DNA of 64,000 bases from Neurospora tetraspora (taxonomy: Eukaryota; Ascomycota; Sordariomycetes; Sordariales; Sordariaceae), in the NCBI RefSeq assembly GCF_033439725.1, contig NW_026944383.1, forward strand, positions 4,154,001-4,218,000. Reading direction: 5' to 3'. Positions 33,588 to 45,082 of the stretch are shown here, in pieces; the first letter of the stretch is position 1; each line of letters starts with the position of its first letter. The notes under the pieces were generated by a model. That model was not told the origin of the DNA, searched no databases, and saw only the letters and a list, made by a program, of their open reading frames with translations. The position numbers were made by a program, and so were the translations under genes.

Positions 33588-36500
33588 ATGAAGCAGCGAT
33601 TCTCCTCTCTCGACGTCAGGGTCGTGGCCCACGAGCTCTCCGAAGCTCTGGTGTCGCTGCGCCTGGCCAACATCTACGACCTCAACTCCAAGATCCTCCT
33701 CCTCAAGTTCGCCAAACCCGACAACAGGCAACAGCTCCTAATCGAATCCGGCTTCCGCTGCCATTTGACCGACTTTGTGCGCACTGCCTCTCCAGCACCC
33801 AGCCAATTCGTCGCCAGGCTTCGCAAATACCTCAAGACTCGACGTTGTACCTCCGTCTCGCAGATCGGCACCGACCGCATCATCGAGTTCCAGTTCAGCG
33901 ATGGCGCCTTTCGACTTTATCTCGAATTCTTTGCTAGCGGCAACATCATTCTTACCGATTCCGACCTCAAGATCTTGGCTCTGCTCCGCAATGTTCCCGA
34001 GGGCGAAGGCCAGGAACCCCAGCGCATTGGTCTGACCTACACGCTTGAAAACAGACAGAACTTTGGAGGTGTTCCTGCCCTGACCAAGGAGCGTCTGAGG
34101 GATGCGCTGCAGAGCACAGTCCAAAAGGTAGCCGCTGATCAAGCTGCCGGTAAGAAGATCAAGAAGAAGGGCGCCGACGAGCTCCGAAGGGGCCTTGCGA
34201 CCACCATCACAGAGCTACCGCCCATTCTCGTCGAGCATGTCTTCCGCCTTACCAGCTTCGACCCAGCCACCAAGCCTGCCGAGATCCTGGACGACGATTC
34301 CCTCCTAGACAAGCTATTCGACACCCTCCAGCAAGCACGAGAAATTCTTGACGAGGTCACCGATTCTTCTGTTTCCAATGGTTACATCATCGCTAAGCCT
34401 AGGCCCGGGTTTGAGGATGCAGAGGTGGACGTCGATGCGCCACCAGCCGAAAAGGCAAAAAACCTCCTCTACGAGGATTTCCAACCGTTCCTGCCCAAGC
34501 AGTTCGAGGATAATAAGGCATATCGCATCTTGCCGTTCGTCGGCTACAACAAGACAGTTGATGAGTTCTTCTCATCCCTCGAGGGACAAAGGCTAGAGTC
34601 CAAGCTCAGCGAGCGCGAGGCTGCTGCCAAGAGAAAGCTCGAAGCTGCCCGTATGGACCAAGCTAAGCGAATAGAAGGACTGCAAGAGATGGAGACGCTA
34701 AATTACCGCAAGGCGGCGACCATTCAAGCCAATATTGAACGTGTCCAAGAAGCCATGGATGCCGTAAACGGCCTGCTACAGGAAGGCATGGACTGGGTCG
34801 ACATCACGAAACTGATTGAAAAGGAGCAGAAGCAGGGCAACCCGGTTGCAGAAATCATCAAGTTGCCGATGAAGCTGAAGGAGAACACCATCACATTACT
34901 GCTAGGAGAAGGCGTAGAAGAAGAGGAAGAGGGTGATGACGACAAAGAGGATGATGAGTTCGATTACAGCGATGATGAAGACGATGCCGACGGGGCTGAA
35001 ACAACCAAGGACAAGGCGCCAGTCAAACGCCTTGAAGTCGATATCAACCTGACACTTAGCGTTTGGAACAACGCCAGAGAGTACTACGACCAGAAGCGGA
35101 CAGCTGCCGACAAGGCGCAAAAGACTGTCCAACAGTCGGTCATCGCCTTGAAAAACGCCGAGCAGAAGATTGCCGAGGATCTCAGGAAGGGTCTCAAGCA
35201 AGAGAAACCAGTCCTTCAACCCATCAGGAAGCAAATGTGGTTCGAGAAGTTCACCTGGTTTATTTCCTCAGACGGTTATCTCGTTCTCGGAGGCCGTGAT
35301 GCGCAACAGAACGAGATGCTATACAAGCGGTATCTGAGGAAGGGTGACGTCTACGTTCACGCGGATGTTCACGGAGCTGCAAGCGTTATCATCAAGAATA
35401 ACCCAAAGACACCTGATGCGCCCATTCCGCCATCGACACTTGCCCAGGCTGGCAACTTGTCAGTGTGCTGCTCTAGTGCTTGGGATTCGAAGGCCGGCAT
35501 GGGGGCCTGGTGGGTTAATGCCGACCAGGTCTCGAAAAGCGCGCCCACTGGCGAATACCTGCCGGTAGGATCGTTCATGGTTCGGGGAAGGCGTAACCTC
35601 CTGCCTCCGGCGCTACTGACGCTTGGTTTCGGTCTGCTCTTCAGGGTATCCGACGACAGCAAGTCCAAGCATACTCGCCATAGGGTCTATGACTTTGGAG
35701 AAGGCAAGACGAGAGGTCGTGCCGACTCTCTGGATGCCGAGTCCGAACGTGCAGAGAGCCCCCACGAGCAAAAGCCTGTGGCCGACGAAGAGTCCGAGAG
35801 TGATGACGAGGACGAGGATGCTGCAAACCAAAAGGCGAGAGTTAATCCCCTGCACTCGCAGCGTCCTGGACAAGACGATTCCGTTGAAAGCGATGCTGCC
35901 CAAGGCGCAGAGCCACCAACGGAAGAGCTGGCAGACCTAGAGATTACTGGAGAGGGTTCCGATGAGGACAACAAGTCCCCAGCGGAACTGGAACCCGCTG
36001 CACAGAACGAAGAGGAAGAGGGCCAAGAGGAGGATGAGGAAGACTCATACCAGCCATCACCTGCAGCACAGGCCGGCACTCCCTCGTCATCAACGGCACC
36101 TCAAAAGCAACAGCCTGCGAAGAAGGCGCCCGCCAAGCGTGGCCAGCGCGGCAAGCAAAAGAAGATTGCGGCCAAGTACAAGGACCAAGATGAGGAGGAC
36201 CGTGCCCTTATGGAAGAGCTCATGGGTGTCAAGGCTGCCCGTCAGAAGGCCGAAGCCGAAGCCGCTGCCAAAGCCAAGGCCGAAGCCGAGGCTGCTGCCG
36301 CTCGCGAGCGTCGCCGTCAGCAACAGGAGCGCGTGAAGAAGGAGATCGCCGAACACGAAGAGGTCCGTCGTCTAATGATGGAGGAAGGCGAGGACATGCC
36401 TCTGGACGAGTCCGAGATGGCGATGGAGATGGCGCCGCTCGAGACGCTTTTGGGCACCCCACTTGCGGGCGACGAGATTCTGGAGGTGGTACCGATCTGC

Positions 36501-36860
36501 GCGCCGTGGAATGCTCTGAACAAGGTCAAGTACAAGACGAAGCTGCAGCCTGGAAATACAAAGAAGGGCAAGGCAGTTAAAGAGATTGTTGAGCGGTGGA
36601 GGTTGGCGGCCAGCAAGCAGGGCTGGATTGATGAGTCGTCGTCGGATCCGGAAAAGATTTGGCCGAGAGAGAGGGACCTCATCAAGGGCCTGAAGGTTGA
36701 AGAGGCTTTCAACTGCGTGCCTGTCGGAAAGGTCACTGTGATGCACTCTGGTGGTCGTGCTGGTAGTTCGAGTGGAGGAGGGTCCGGGAAGGGTGGTGGT
36801 AAGGGTGGAAGTGGTGGCAAAGGAGGAAGTGGTAAGGGAGGTAAGGGCAAGAAGAAATAG
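33588..36860 (+). CDS. rqc2: Ribosome quality control complex subunit 2 (NEMF/Tae2 family)
   Basis: A single 1,090-residue exon. Rqc2 binds the 60S subunit carrying a stalled nascent chain, recruits the Ltn1 ubiquitin ligase and adds C-terminal Ala/Thr (CAT) tails without mRNA. The NFACT-N domain starts at residue 1 and keeps the residues known to be needed for tailing: Asp9 (SSLDVRVVAHEL) and Asp96-Arg97 (QIGTDRIIEFQF), matching yeast D9 and D98/R99. A coiled coil spans about 330-400, followed by an acidic stretch. NFACT-R is at about 550-690 (WFEKFTWFISSDGYLVLGGR; YVHADVHGAASVII), a charged linker at about 700-950, NFACT-C at about 960-1050 (VVPICAPWNALNKVKYKTKL), and a Gly/Lys-rich tail. 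Confidence 0.96.
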   Translation: MKQRFSSLDVRVVAHELSEALVSLRLANIYDLNSKILLLKFAKPDNRQQLLIESGFRCHLTDFVRTASPAPSQFVARLRKYLKTRRCTSVSQIGTDRIIEFQFSDGAFRLYLEFFASGNIILTDSDLKILALLRNVPEGEGQEPQRIGLTYTLENRQNFGGVPALTKERLRDALQSTVQKVAADQAAGKKIKKKGADELRRGLATTITELPPILVEHVFRLTSFDPATKPAEILDDDSLLDKLFDTLQQAREILDEVTDSSVSNGYIIAKPRPGFEDAEVDVDAPPAEKAKNLLYEDFQPFLPKQFEDNKAYRILPFVGYNKTVDEFFSSLEGQRLESKLSEREAAAKRKLEAARMDQAKRIEGLQEMETLNYRKAATIQANIERVQEAMDAVNGLLQEGMDWVDITKLIEKEQKQGNPVAEIIKLPMKLKENTITLLLGEGVEEEEEGDDDKEDDEFDYSDDEDDADGAETTKDKAPVKRLEVDINLTLSVWNNAREYYDQKRTAADKAQKTVQQSVIALKNAEQKIAEDLRKGLKQEKPVLQPIRKQMWFEKFTWFISSDGYLVLGGRDAQQNEMLYKRYLRKGDVYVHADVHGAASVIIKNNPKTPDAPIPPSTLAQAGNLSVCCSSAWDSKAGMGAWWVNADQVSKSAPTGEYLPVGSFMVRGRRNLLPPALLTLGFGLLFRVSDDSKSKHTRHRVYDFGEGKTRGRADSLDAESERAESPHEQKPVADEESESDDEDEDAANQKARVNPLHSQRPGQDDSVESDAAQGAEPPTEELADLEITGEGSDEDNKSPAELEPAAQNEEEEGQEEDEEDSYQPSPAAQAGTPSSSTAPQKQQPAKKAPAKRGQRGKQKKIAAKYKDQDEEDRALMEELMGVKAARQKAEAEAAAKAKAEAEAAAARERRRQQQERVKKEIAEHEEVRRLMMEEGEDMPLDESEMAMEMAPLETLLGTPLAGDEILEVVPICAPWNALNKVKYKTKLQPGNTKKGKAVKEIVERWRLAASKQGWIDESSSDPEKIWPRERDLIKGLKVEEAFNCVPVGKVTVMHSGGRAGSSSGGGSGKGGGKGGSGGKGGSGKGGKGKKK

Positions 36861-38036
36861 TTATGAAGTTCGTCGGGGAAGCGAAAAGCATGTTTTGTAT
36901 AAACAGACTTTAGAGTTCAGCGGGGCTATTACAGCATAAGCATGGTAAATGGTTTACAAGCTCAGTCATCAAGTGCTCCAGGACACTGCTCATTATGAAG
37001 TAGACAATGCACATATGAATTGGTCTAGCTGACGTTGAATGACAAAGGACGATGCTTAACATCAGAAATATAGGGCGAGTCCCAGCGCTGTGGTGACGGG
37101 AATAGCCTCATCACAACCCGTCGTGACAACAGATCGGGAAGACTGCATAATCTCCATCAGGGGTAGATAAGGAGATAACGAGCGCCTCTTGCCAAGTCGA
37201 ATGCAGGTCCCACCACTGAATGTTCAAGCACGGATCACTGACGTCTTACTGAGCAACTGAGGGCAGTTTCTCGGCGCCGTGACCGAACAAAATAGCGGGC
37301 AGAAGCGGCAGGCAAGTAGAATGGGCGCCGTGCCGACGGCCCTTCCAGAGGTGAATCAAAAGCCCGAGGGCTCCAGTCGGCCGCTCCAGTCCGCTCCAGT
37401 TGGCCCCATTCGCTAACGTCCAAGTACCCGGCCCGGGGGCACCAGCGCCTCATCCATCCATCACTTCACATCATCCACCCAGCTACGTATTACAGCTTCC
37501 AGAATCCAGAATTCCGGCCTGGCAACGCACCGCAACTGGAACCCGAACCCGGCTCTTTTCTCCTGACCACGTTGTTCACTGCCTCACCTCAGCTTACGAT
37601 AGCATCTTCAGTTCTGTTACTGCATTCTCTCAGCTTGTGAATCCCACCAGCTGCCTCACCTTCACTTTACACAAGAACTTTACTCTTTTCCCCTATCCCG
37701 TCTTCCCTCCTTTTTCTAATCGCTTCATCTCGTCCACACAACAACCCCCTGTTCGCCGATTTTCCGCACCAAGCACAACACGCAGCTACTGCCAACTTGA
37801 ACAACTGGCCCACGATAACTCTTTAATTCACCGAATTCCCGAGTTTTGACCCTTCCGTTTCTCTACTTGACTTCTACACCAAGCGGAACCCTCGGACACC
37901 CTTTTAATTGATTGCGCCGAGCTCGAGAAACCAAACGGCCAAGCAAGCTGCAGCTCTACAGTAGTCTTGCCACAACTTCAAAATATTGCGCAGTGTGTCT
38001 CCTGGTGTTCAGCCCAGGAACCCCTAGAACGAAATC
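36861..38036. other. Intergenic region, PI synthase promoter
   Basis: About 1.2 kb. The part next to the ATG is pyrimidine-rich, as in many fungal promoters and 5' leaders. No gene seen. Confidence 0.5.
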
Positions 38037-39134
38037 ATGCCGGCCACCGAGAAGGTCAGCCGTGGGAAGGATGTCGAACCACGGGAGAACATCTACCTAT
38101 TTGCACCAAACTTGATCGGTACGATTCGCGAATGCTTCCACTCACTGCTTCCTCTTGTCTACGCGGCGGCAGGCCTTTCTCTCTCGGGTTCCCATTGGGC
38201 CTGCGCCTGTGTAAACTCCAAGCATAATCAGATCGTGAATGGCTTGCTAACAGGGTCTGGCCCACCTACTTACAGGTTACTCCCGTATCATCCTTGCCGT
38301 GGCCTCGCTCTACTACATGCCCCTCCACCCACGAACATGCTCGCTGCTCTACAGCATCTCGTGTCTGCTCGACGCTCTCGACGGATATGCCGCCCGCTAC
38401 CTTGACCAGTCCACCCGCTTCGGCGCCGTGCTCGACATGGTCACGGACCGCTGCACGACGGCCTGCCTTCTCGTCTTCCTCGCCTCCGCCTTCCCCCGGT
38501 GGTCCATTGTCTTCCAGGGCCTGATCGCCCTCGACATGGCCAGCCACTACATGCACATGTACGCCACTCTGGCCATGGGCGGCTCGGATGAGAGCCACAA
38601 GAACGTCGACAAGTCGAGGAGCTTCATTCTTAATCTCTACTATACCAACAGGGTGCGTTCTTGTCTATCTATTCTCGGAGCTTTTGATTGGGGAGAAGAA
38701 GTAGTAGCTGACATCTGGTGACATAAACTCTACAGACCGTTCTTTTCTTGTGCTGCGCCCTCAATGAGGTCTTCTTCATTGCCCTCTACCTGCTCTCCTT
38801 CTCGAGCCCTCTCCTCTCTCCTGGCCTTTTGGAGCAGGTTCCCGAGATCAAGCAGGCCAACCCCTACAGCGCCGCGGCTCTCGAGCTGGCGCGTGCCAAC
38901 AAGATGGTAAGCCACGATTCCCCGACTTCATTCTAGAAATCTAGGTAGCTTAACAGTTGACTAACCTGCCGTTTGCGTCTTTAGGACTCCACCGTCCCTT
39001 GGATCATCGCAATCGTCTCCTTCCCCGTCATGATGCTCAAGCAAATCATCAACGTCGTCCAGCTCGTCAAGGCCAGCAGGTGGCTAGCGGAGGGTGACCT
39101 GGAGGCCAGAAGGGAGCGCAAGAAGACCCGCTAA
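38037..39134 (+). CDS. pis1: Phosphatidylinositol synthase (CDP-DAG-inositol transferase)
   Basis: Four exons (38037-38118, 38276-38652, 38736-38906, 38985-39134), all GT-AG with agreeing phases, give 259 residues. It makes phosphatidylinositol from CDP-diacylglycerol and myo-inositol in the ER. The CDP-alcohol phosphotransferase signature is complete: DALDGYAARYLDQSTRFG followed by AVLDMVTD, that is D-x2-DG-x2-AR-x8-G-x3-D-x3-D. Hydrophobic segments flank it (RIILAVASLYYM; TACLLVFLASAF; VLFLCCALNEVFFIALYLLS; WIIAIVSFPVMMLKQIINVV). The tail ends in basic residues (ARRERKKTR). Splicing at NLIG/YSRIIL restores the conserved N-terminal helix. Confidence 0.96.
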
Positions 39135-41087
39135 ATGTCATTTTGTTTCTGACATTTTCGGGTAGTTCTTTCGTGGTGCCTTTTCCTCTCCGCCGGAAGG
39201 ACTCCGGTGGATAAGTTCTTGAGGACGAGTTGGGGCGGCTAAGTTGACTATCTCTCTTCCTAACCCAAACCCCCATCTATGTCGAACTTTTACCGGCTTC
39301 CGAGGATAAGGGACAAAAACAGACCTTTGGCAGTCCGGTCTTCTCATGGGTGGGGCAAAAGGGCCCTTATACTTTTGTTGTAATTGGAAAAAGGGGGATT
39401 GTTGTCGTTAGGGGTATTTGATTGGTTGGTATTGAATGGTAGAGTTGTTGTTGTTCATGTTGATGTCGAGAGTTGGCTGACCGACGGGGTCGGTCAGTTA
39501 AGTTAGTTGCATGAAATGGATGGACGGATGATATGCGAAGGGGAAAGAAAGTTGCTGAAGACACAACACGTAGACATATTTGGATGTCTTTTATCTGTCT
39601 TGTTTGTTTGTATGGTCTGGTCTGACCTGGTATGATCTGAGGTGCGATATGGGTGGGCATGGTTCGGCTTAGGTGGGTGGCATGGTGACTGGCTGGGGCT
39701 GGCATAGGATGCTTGGTTGGTTGGTTGGTTAGAGGTTATTTACACAATGAAGCATTTTTGTTTCGTTTTCCCTCTTATGTTTTCGAGGAACTCGAAAGAA
39801 AATAGCTTCTCGTCACTTGTTCTTGTCTGTTTTCCACATCTACGTACACTTCTTTAGTTCTCCCCTGTTGTAAGAAGTATTCTACATATGGCCGACCTCT
39901 TTGTTGGATAGGACTGTGGGTTTTAAGCCGAAGTTGTCTTCCCTAGGTACTTAGTCAATGGCCCTTTGTGTACCTCTAGGAGCGACTTTACCCCCCCAGG
40001 CAAACTTAGCTTAAGAAGTCTGGATTGGTAAACGGGTCAAGCGACCTGTCGGTATGTGTATGACCTCATCAGGTCCTGTCACTAAAACGAGGAACACCTC
40101 GCTACGGGTTGCATGTACAAGTAAATGCTTGCTCGTCCGTCGCAAGGCGCAACCCAGGGACCGTACGCGCGGACAGCAATCGAACCGAACGTGACCTTCT
40201 TGAATGGATAAAGTGACTTGTGCCATTCGGTTCACCCCCAAGGGCATCATCGTCTTCGAAGGACGGGAAACCCCAACCGAAGGAGGTCAATGCACGCCTT
40301 CAGGGGCCCCCTTTTCGACCGTTCTTTCCCCCAAAGACTCACTCACAATGCACAAGGGACAGGGCAACAACGAGCATTGTTCGAACTTTCAAGGTAAGAC
40401 CTAACACCTTCCATAATAAGGCTCCTCCCAGCCCACCGGCCTTAGAAAGGGAAATTTTTTTTTTGGGTTGTACCAACGGATCATCGGTTTCAGCGCGTGC
40501 CATGGATTCGCGTGTTGCATTACGAGGGGTCGGTGGTTCGAAACACCGACCCAGGGCCCGGGTTCGAGAACATGAGACGACAGGTGTAACACGCTCCCCA
40601 TGGAAAAGGCTAGATCCGAACCCGAATTCTTACCTTTCTTTGATGCGATCTTCCATCTGGCGGAGACGGAGTGTGTGGGATGAAAGAAAGAAAACGGAAG
40701 ACGAGAAAATGCAGTTGTATGTGTTTTTTTTATGGAATTTCTTGTTTTCACGGCGGGAGAGAAAAGACAGTAAACCAAAAATTGACATGGAAAAGAAATA
40801 TGTTGCGTTGCATTCTCATGATGCGCATGCGAAAAAAGGCTTGTGTGAAAATAATGGTATCCAACGTTTATATCATACACGAAAACTAGAACTCCCTGGT
40901 CCCCGTCCCCGTCCCTTCTTATCAACAACACGTTGAAGGAACAATCAACAATCATCAATCAACTGCTCGTCATGATTGTAATACCCAAAAAAGCCGAACT
41001 TCAACTTTGCTTCGCTTCGGTGATGTAGCTTGGTCCATAGGTCATCCTGCTTGACAGCACTTGAGAGCACTTGGACACTTGCGCACT
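39135..41087. other. Intergenic region between convergent genes
   Basis: About 2 kb holding the 3' UTRs of the PI synthase and secreted-protein genes. A strong hairpin lies at 40527-40552. A 238-codon frame at 40220-40936 was judged spurious. Confidence 0.5.
40527..40552. repeat. Perfect 9-bp inverted repeat (hairpin)
   Basis: GGGTCGGTG and CACCGACCC flank the 8-base loop GTTCGAAA. The loop resembles a tRNA T-loop, but the stem is too long and no other tRNA part is present. Confidence 0.7.
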
Positions 41088-42410
41088 TTAAGCACCACCA
41101 GCAGCCCTGCAAGCAGTTTCCTGAGCGTTACACTGCTGAATCGTGACACCGGATGCCTTACCGCTGTTGACGGCATCCGAGCAAGCGTTGTTCTGGATCG
41201 CGCAGGCGCGCTGGACGGCGGCGGCCTTGTTGACAAAGGTGTTTCCGTTGACGGCGAAGGGACGGCTGGCGTTGCCCGAGTTGGTGACGGCGGGAGCGGA
41301 GATGCCGGCGATGGCTTGGCCGGTGGCGGCTTTGTTTTTGCCCGTGTTCTTGTTGTTGTTACCGGCATTGTTTTTGTTGCTGGCGTCGTTGTTGTTACCG
41401 CCGTTGTTGCCGCCGCCGCCGCCGTTGTTGGAAACGGTAAAGTACCGGCAATCCTCCTGGGAACCTCTCTGCGCAACAGGCATGAGAACAGGCTGGTGGT
41501 TGGCCGCCGAGGTCATGGTGCAGATACGATAGTTGCCCGCGGGGAGACCTCCCGTCACGTCGGTCGACAGAGTACCCTGTCCGTCGCCGGCATCGTTGAT
41601 ACCCTTGAAGAAGACGAACTGCGTGGCATCGAGCGGTTCTGTGGGGTTCAATGTGTTGCCCGTGTTCTGAACAGTGACGTGGGTGTGACCAATAACCTTA
41701 CCAGAGCCGTCGAGATCCTGAGGAGCTGAGTAGTAAGTGCTGGTAGCGTTGGTAAAGGAACCCAGCGCGATGTTACTTAATTTGACCTTGACGGTGAAGG
41801 TCTTGCCGGCCTGGAGATTGTCGTTGTTCTTGGGGTTGAGGACGACGGTGGAAATCATCTTGTCGGTGGAAGGAATCTTGCCCATGGCTGCAAACTGTTA
41901 GTTGGTGTCTTGATATGTCTCTAGGGAGTCCACGTACGAATGCCGTTGCAGGAACCAGTCTTGATTTGTAGACCGTTCGTCAAGGTCTGGCCATTACAGA
42001 AGTTGATGAAGTTGGCATTATCGCTGTTAGAAGGTCAGTAAGAACATCGCAGAACTCATGATATTGCTTTCAACGTACGTCTTGGAGTTGACCTGGCCAT
42101 CCGCCGCCGCACTACCGCTCTGACCCGTTGATGCAGAACCCGTCTGAATGGCGCCCGCAGCGAGACAGGTATTGGTGCCTCCCTTGTTGGCATTCCCGTT
42201 CTGAGTACCGGCCTTAGCATTGTTGCCACCATTTCCACCAGAGTTGCGGTTGCCGCCCCTTTGACCATTAAACTGCCCCTGGGCACGGTTCTTGTTGAAT
42301 TTGTTGCCTTCCCTTCGCTCGAGTGACGAGGAGTCGGTGTTGGGAATAATGGCTGCGTCGGCGACCATGGCCAAGCCCAAGAGGGCAGTGAGAGCAGTCT
42401 TCATAAGCAT
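41088..42410 (-). CDS. Secreted Asn/Gly-rich protein with C-terminal Cys domain
   Basis: Exons 42079-42410, 41938-42023 and 41088-41887 (GTACGT donors) give 405 residues. A signal peptide (MKTALTALLGLAMVADA) is followed by a Kex2-like site (SSLERR). Then come an Asn/Gly/Gln-rich linker and a conserved domain (FINFCNGQTLTNGLQIKTGS; KMISTVVLNPKNNDNLQAGK; YSAPQDLDGSGKVIGHTHVT; AQRGSQEDCRYFTV) found in many filamentous fungi, sometimes under the misleading name ribosomal protein S17. A second Asn-rich linker leads to a 60-residue tail with four Cys (ACAIQNNACSDAVNSG; QQCNAQETACRAAGG) that recurs in unrelated fungal secreted proteins. Function unknown; likely cell wall or extracellular. Confidence 0.8.
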
Positions 42411-44392
42411 GTTGACGGTTGATACTGAAGCTTCGCTGCGGAAGATCGAATTCGGTAGGGATTTTCGGAAGGATAAAACCAGGCTCCTGGAGCGCACGGG
42501 AGTCGAAGTAAAGCGTAAGACGTAAAGCGTTGAAAATGGTTCCAGACCGTAATATCAAAGCTGACTGCAAGAAGAGAATGAATGACTGACACCCGGTGTC
42601 GGCTAATTGGGTATATACAACGTGCGTCGAAAAGGAACGAATGAAAGAAACACGCTACCACCACCAGTAAAAATAGAGCATGGAAAGGAAGAGGAGGGAG
42701 AAGTGGAGGAGTAATATAGAAAGCTGGGCATGCTGAGGCACCAAGCCATGGTCATCGTTTTTTATATCCTGGCTAGCTAAGAAGTTTGTTCCACGAGAAC
42801 ACGACAGGGTGCCGGCCAGGGTAGGCATCTGTCTTGGATAGCCCTCCCCCAGTCTGCCAACCGAGTTTTCTCTATAGCCGTTCTCTGACCGCGAAACCAG
42901 GACCATACTGCATCATGGATCGCCGGCAGGAGGTCGGAACGGACGGAGAGGGGTTTGGGGGTTGTGTGTCTCTACGATCTCAAACGTGATACAAGGGTAC
43001 CACAAGGAAATGTAGCATGGAAAGGGGCTGCCAAAGGTCAAACCGACTGGATGGACATCCATGGATACCTCTAGGATATACCCCATGGGGTCTTGCACTT
43101 GGCGCAAAAGCCGCTCCCTAGAACGACCGAAGGTCCCATGGTGATATTGACGCCAGAGATCGCGCTTGATTGAGATCCCCAACGGCCACCGTCAACAGCA
43201 GTTAAGAGAGTGGATTCGCATATCAAAGAAGCCTGGAAAACAGATAGCAAATGCCATCGAAGCCGTCAACTCAATCATTTCAATTGCAAATGACGGACTC
43301 GGAGTAATGTCGACGAATGTTTGGGGAGAAAAGCAAAGAGAGAGTGTGCAGTGGAAAGAGAAGAGGTGAGGTTGATAGGTGTTGATGAAGCGACTTGTGT
43401 GCCAGAAGCGACGAGGGTCCTGTTACTTTCAGCCAATCACATGAGCCGGTAAAGGGCGATCCAGCATTTGGCGTCTCGGGATGAAGCGCTAGTGCACTCT
43501 AGCCCCACTTTCCGCAAGGCGAGAGACTGCCCGCAACAACTTCAACTTTGACCTCTTCCACTTCTTCACCCTTCTCCGTCCCTAGCCGTGCTAGCACAAC
43601 CCGTTGATACCTGGACAAGGAGTTCCCAACATTTCTGTCAGGCACATGCAGTATCAACACAACACAAGGCACCGATGTTTGTCTAAAAGAAACCCTCCAT
43701 TACGCCCGAATGCGCATCAATAACGGGTTCTGTATTGGGCCAAGACCAGCCCAAAACTCCTGGTGGAAGCTCCTGCATCGCGAGGAACCGGTGGAGGGAC
43801 TCGCACGAAACAAAAAAAAAAACACCCAACGAGACAGAACGAACCTGCAGTGTTTTCTCTTGGCCCACCCGGATTGCAGCCGATATCCGATATTTCTACC
43901 TCCGTCTTGTTGCCGGCCTTGCCCGGCATTCGGCTTCTTTTTGGTCGCCGGTACAGAAACTCCGTGCCGGACTGATCATCGCCATTTCATATCTTTGACC
44001 CCGTCCGCAGAATATTGGACTACTCTATTGGTAAATGAAACATAATGATCCTTAACTCTATGTCATACTCTACAGGTACGATGAGCGGACCTTCAAGCAA
44101 CACTTTACTCCCCAGAGAACCGCCAGTATTCTGTGGTCTGAGCAACCGAGTAAACATCGACGTCATACCGTCCAACTGCTTCATCTCATAAGGCACCCAG
44201 TCCGGAGATCAGGGTGAGTTCCAATGAGATCAGCCTCATCGACCTGAATTGACTGTGCTAACCACGCCCAATGTCTACAGCGCTTGAAGTTGTCGTTAAC
44301 AGGCCCCCTTGGCGCTTGTCCACTAGAGATGCCCCACTGTTTCTGGGCTAGCATCCCTTGTGGACGCCTCCTCATGCAGGAACGAGAGCTTA
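42411..44392. other. Intergenic region
   Basis: About 2 kb upstream of the secreted-protein gene, reaching to the TTA target site of the outer transposable element. No gene seen. Confidence 0.5.
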
Positions 44393-44444
44393 GGCCCTGA
44401 TCGGCAAACTGCACGCCCGGCGAGTGCAGACGTAAAAGAATACT

Positions 44445-45082
44445 CGCAAAGGCTACATGGCTAGTATAGAATTGATGCGTGGCTAGTATAAACCCACTTT
44501 TCTAGCCGCGCAACCATATCTCAGCTGTGTCAGCCGTGTGAAAACTTACAAGGCGCATCACCAAATCCGCGTTATTTTGAAGTCATTCAGAGTCTCTAAT
44601 TTAGTCAATTAGCTTCAGAGTTGTTGGAATTTGTGTCGCCGTCTTGCTACCATCTTGACGAAGAATTGGATAAGTGGGATGCGCTTCTCGACAAACTAGA
44701 CAAGGGAGAGCAGGTCTACGATCCATCTGAGATTCTGAGGAACAACAGACTAAGAAGCGAAAGCGTCGTAGTAGATCACAGGGAAGCCGCAAACGAAGTA
44801 CACTACTGACGATCCCATTGACAGTGATAGCGATTGATAGTGATAGCGATTGACAGTGACAGCGATTGACAGTGACAGCGATTGACAGTGACAGCGATAG
44901 CGACAGCGAAGGAGATAGCGATAGCTTCAACTCAATTGAAGCACGAAAGAGGGCGCGCGTGAATGCACTTAGCGATTTGAAGTTGGCGGGCGCGGTTGGG
45001 AGCCAGAGATTGGCTGCACACCCAGAAAAGTGGGTTTATACTAGCCACGCATCAATTCTATACTAGCCATGTAGCCTTTGCG
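44445..45082. mobile_element. Mutator-like non-autonomous element (MITE), copy B
   Basis: A 638-bp element with perfect 59-bp inverted repeats (44445-44503 and 45024-45082) starting CGCAAAGGCTACATGGCTAG. It is flanked by a perfect 9-bp duplication, AAGAATACT (44436-44444 and 45083-45091), which lies just inside the left arm of the Harbinger-like element. It shares termini, the TAAACCCACTTTT block and subterminal blocks with copy A, but the central parts of the inverted repeats differ, so the copies represent two subfamilies. Perfect inverted repeats and duplication suggest a fairly recent insertion, younger than the outer element. Confidence 0.88.
44623..45066 (+). pseudogene. Possible decayed coding tail inside MITE copy B
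   Basis: One frame reads LDEELDKWDALLDKLDKGEQ and VYDPSEILRNN up to 44809. A neighbouring frame then reads KKRKRRSRSQGSRKRS, a nuclear-localisation-like patch, and a third begins DSDSDSDSEGDSDSFNS up to 45066. This order (acidic helix, basic patch, Asp/Ser repeat) looks like a protein C-terminus interrupted by frameshifts. It could be the leftover 3' end of the parent element's transposase. No transposase core motif is present, so this is inference. Confidence 0.35.

Noticed and set aside
40490-40570. Possible tRNA around a TTCGAAA loop
   Set aside because: The stem is 9 bp instead of 5, and no A box, acceptor or anticodon arm is present.
40220-40936. 238-codon plus-strand frame
   Set aside because: Composition is random, there is no codon bias or conserved motif, and it lies in a convergent 3' region.
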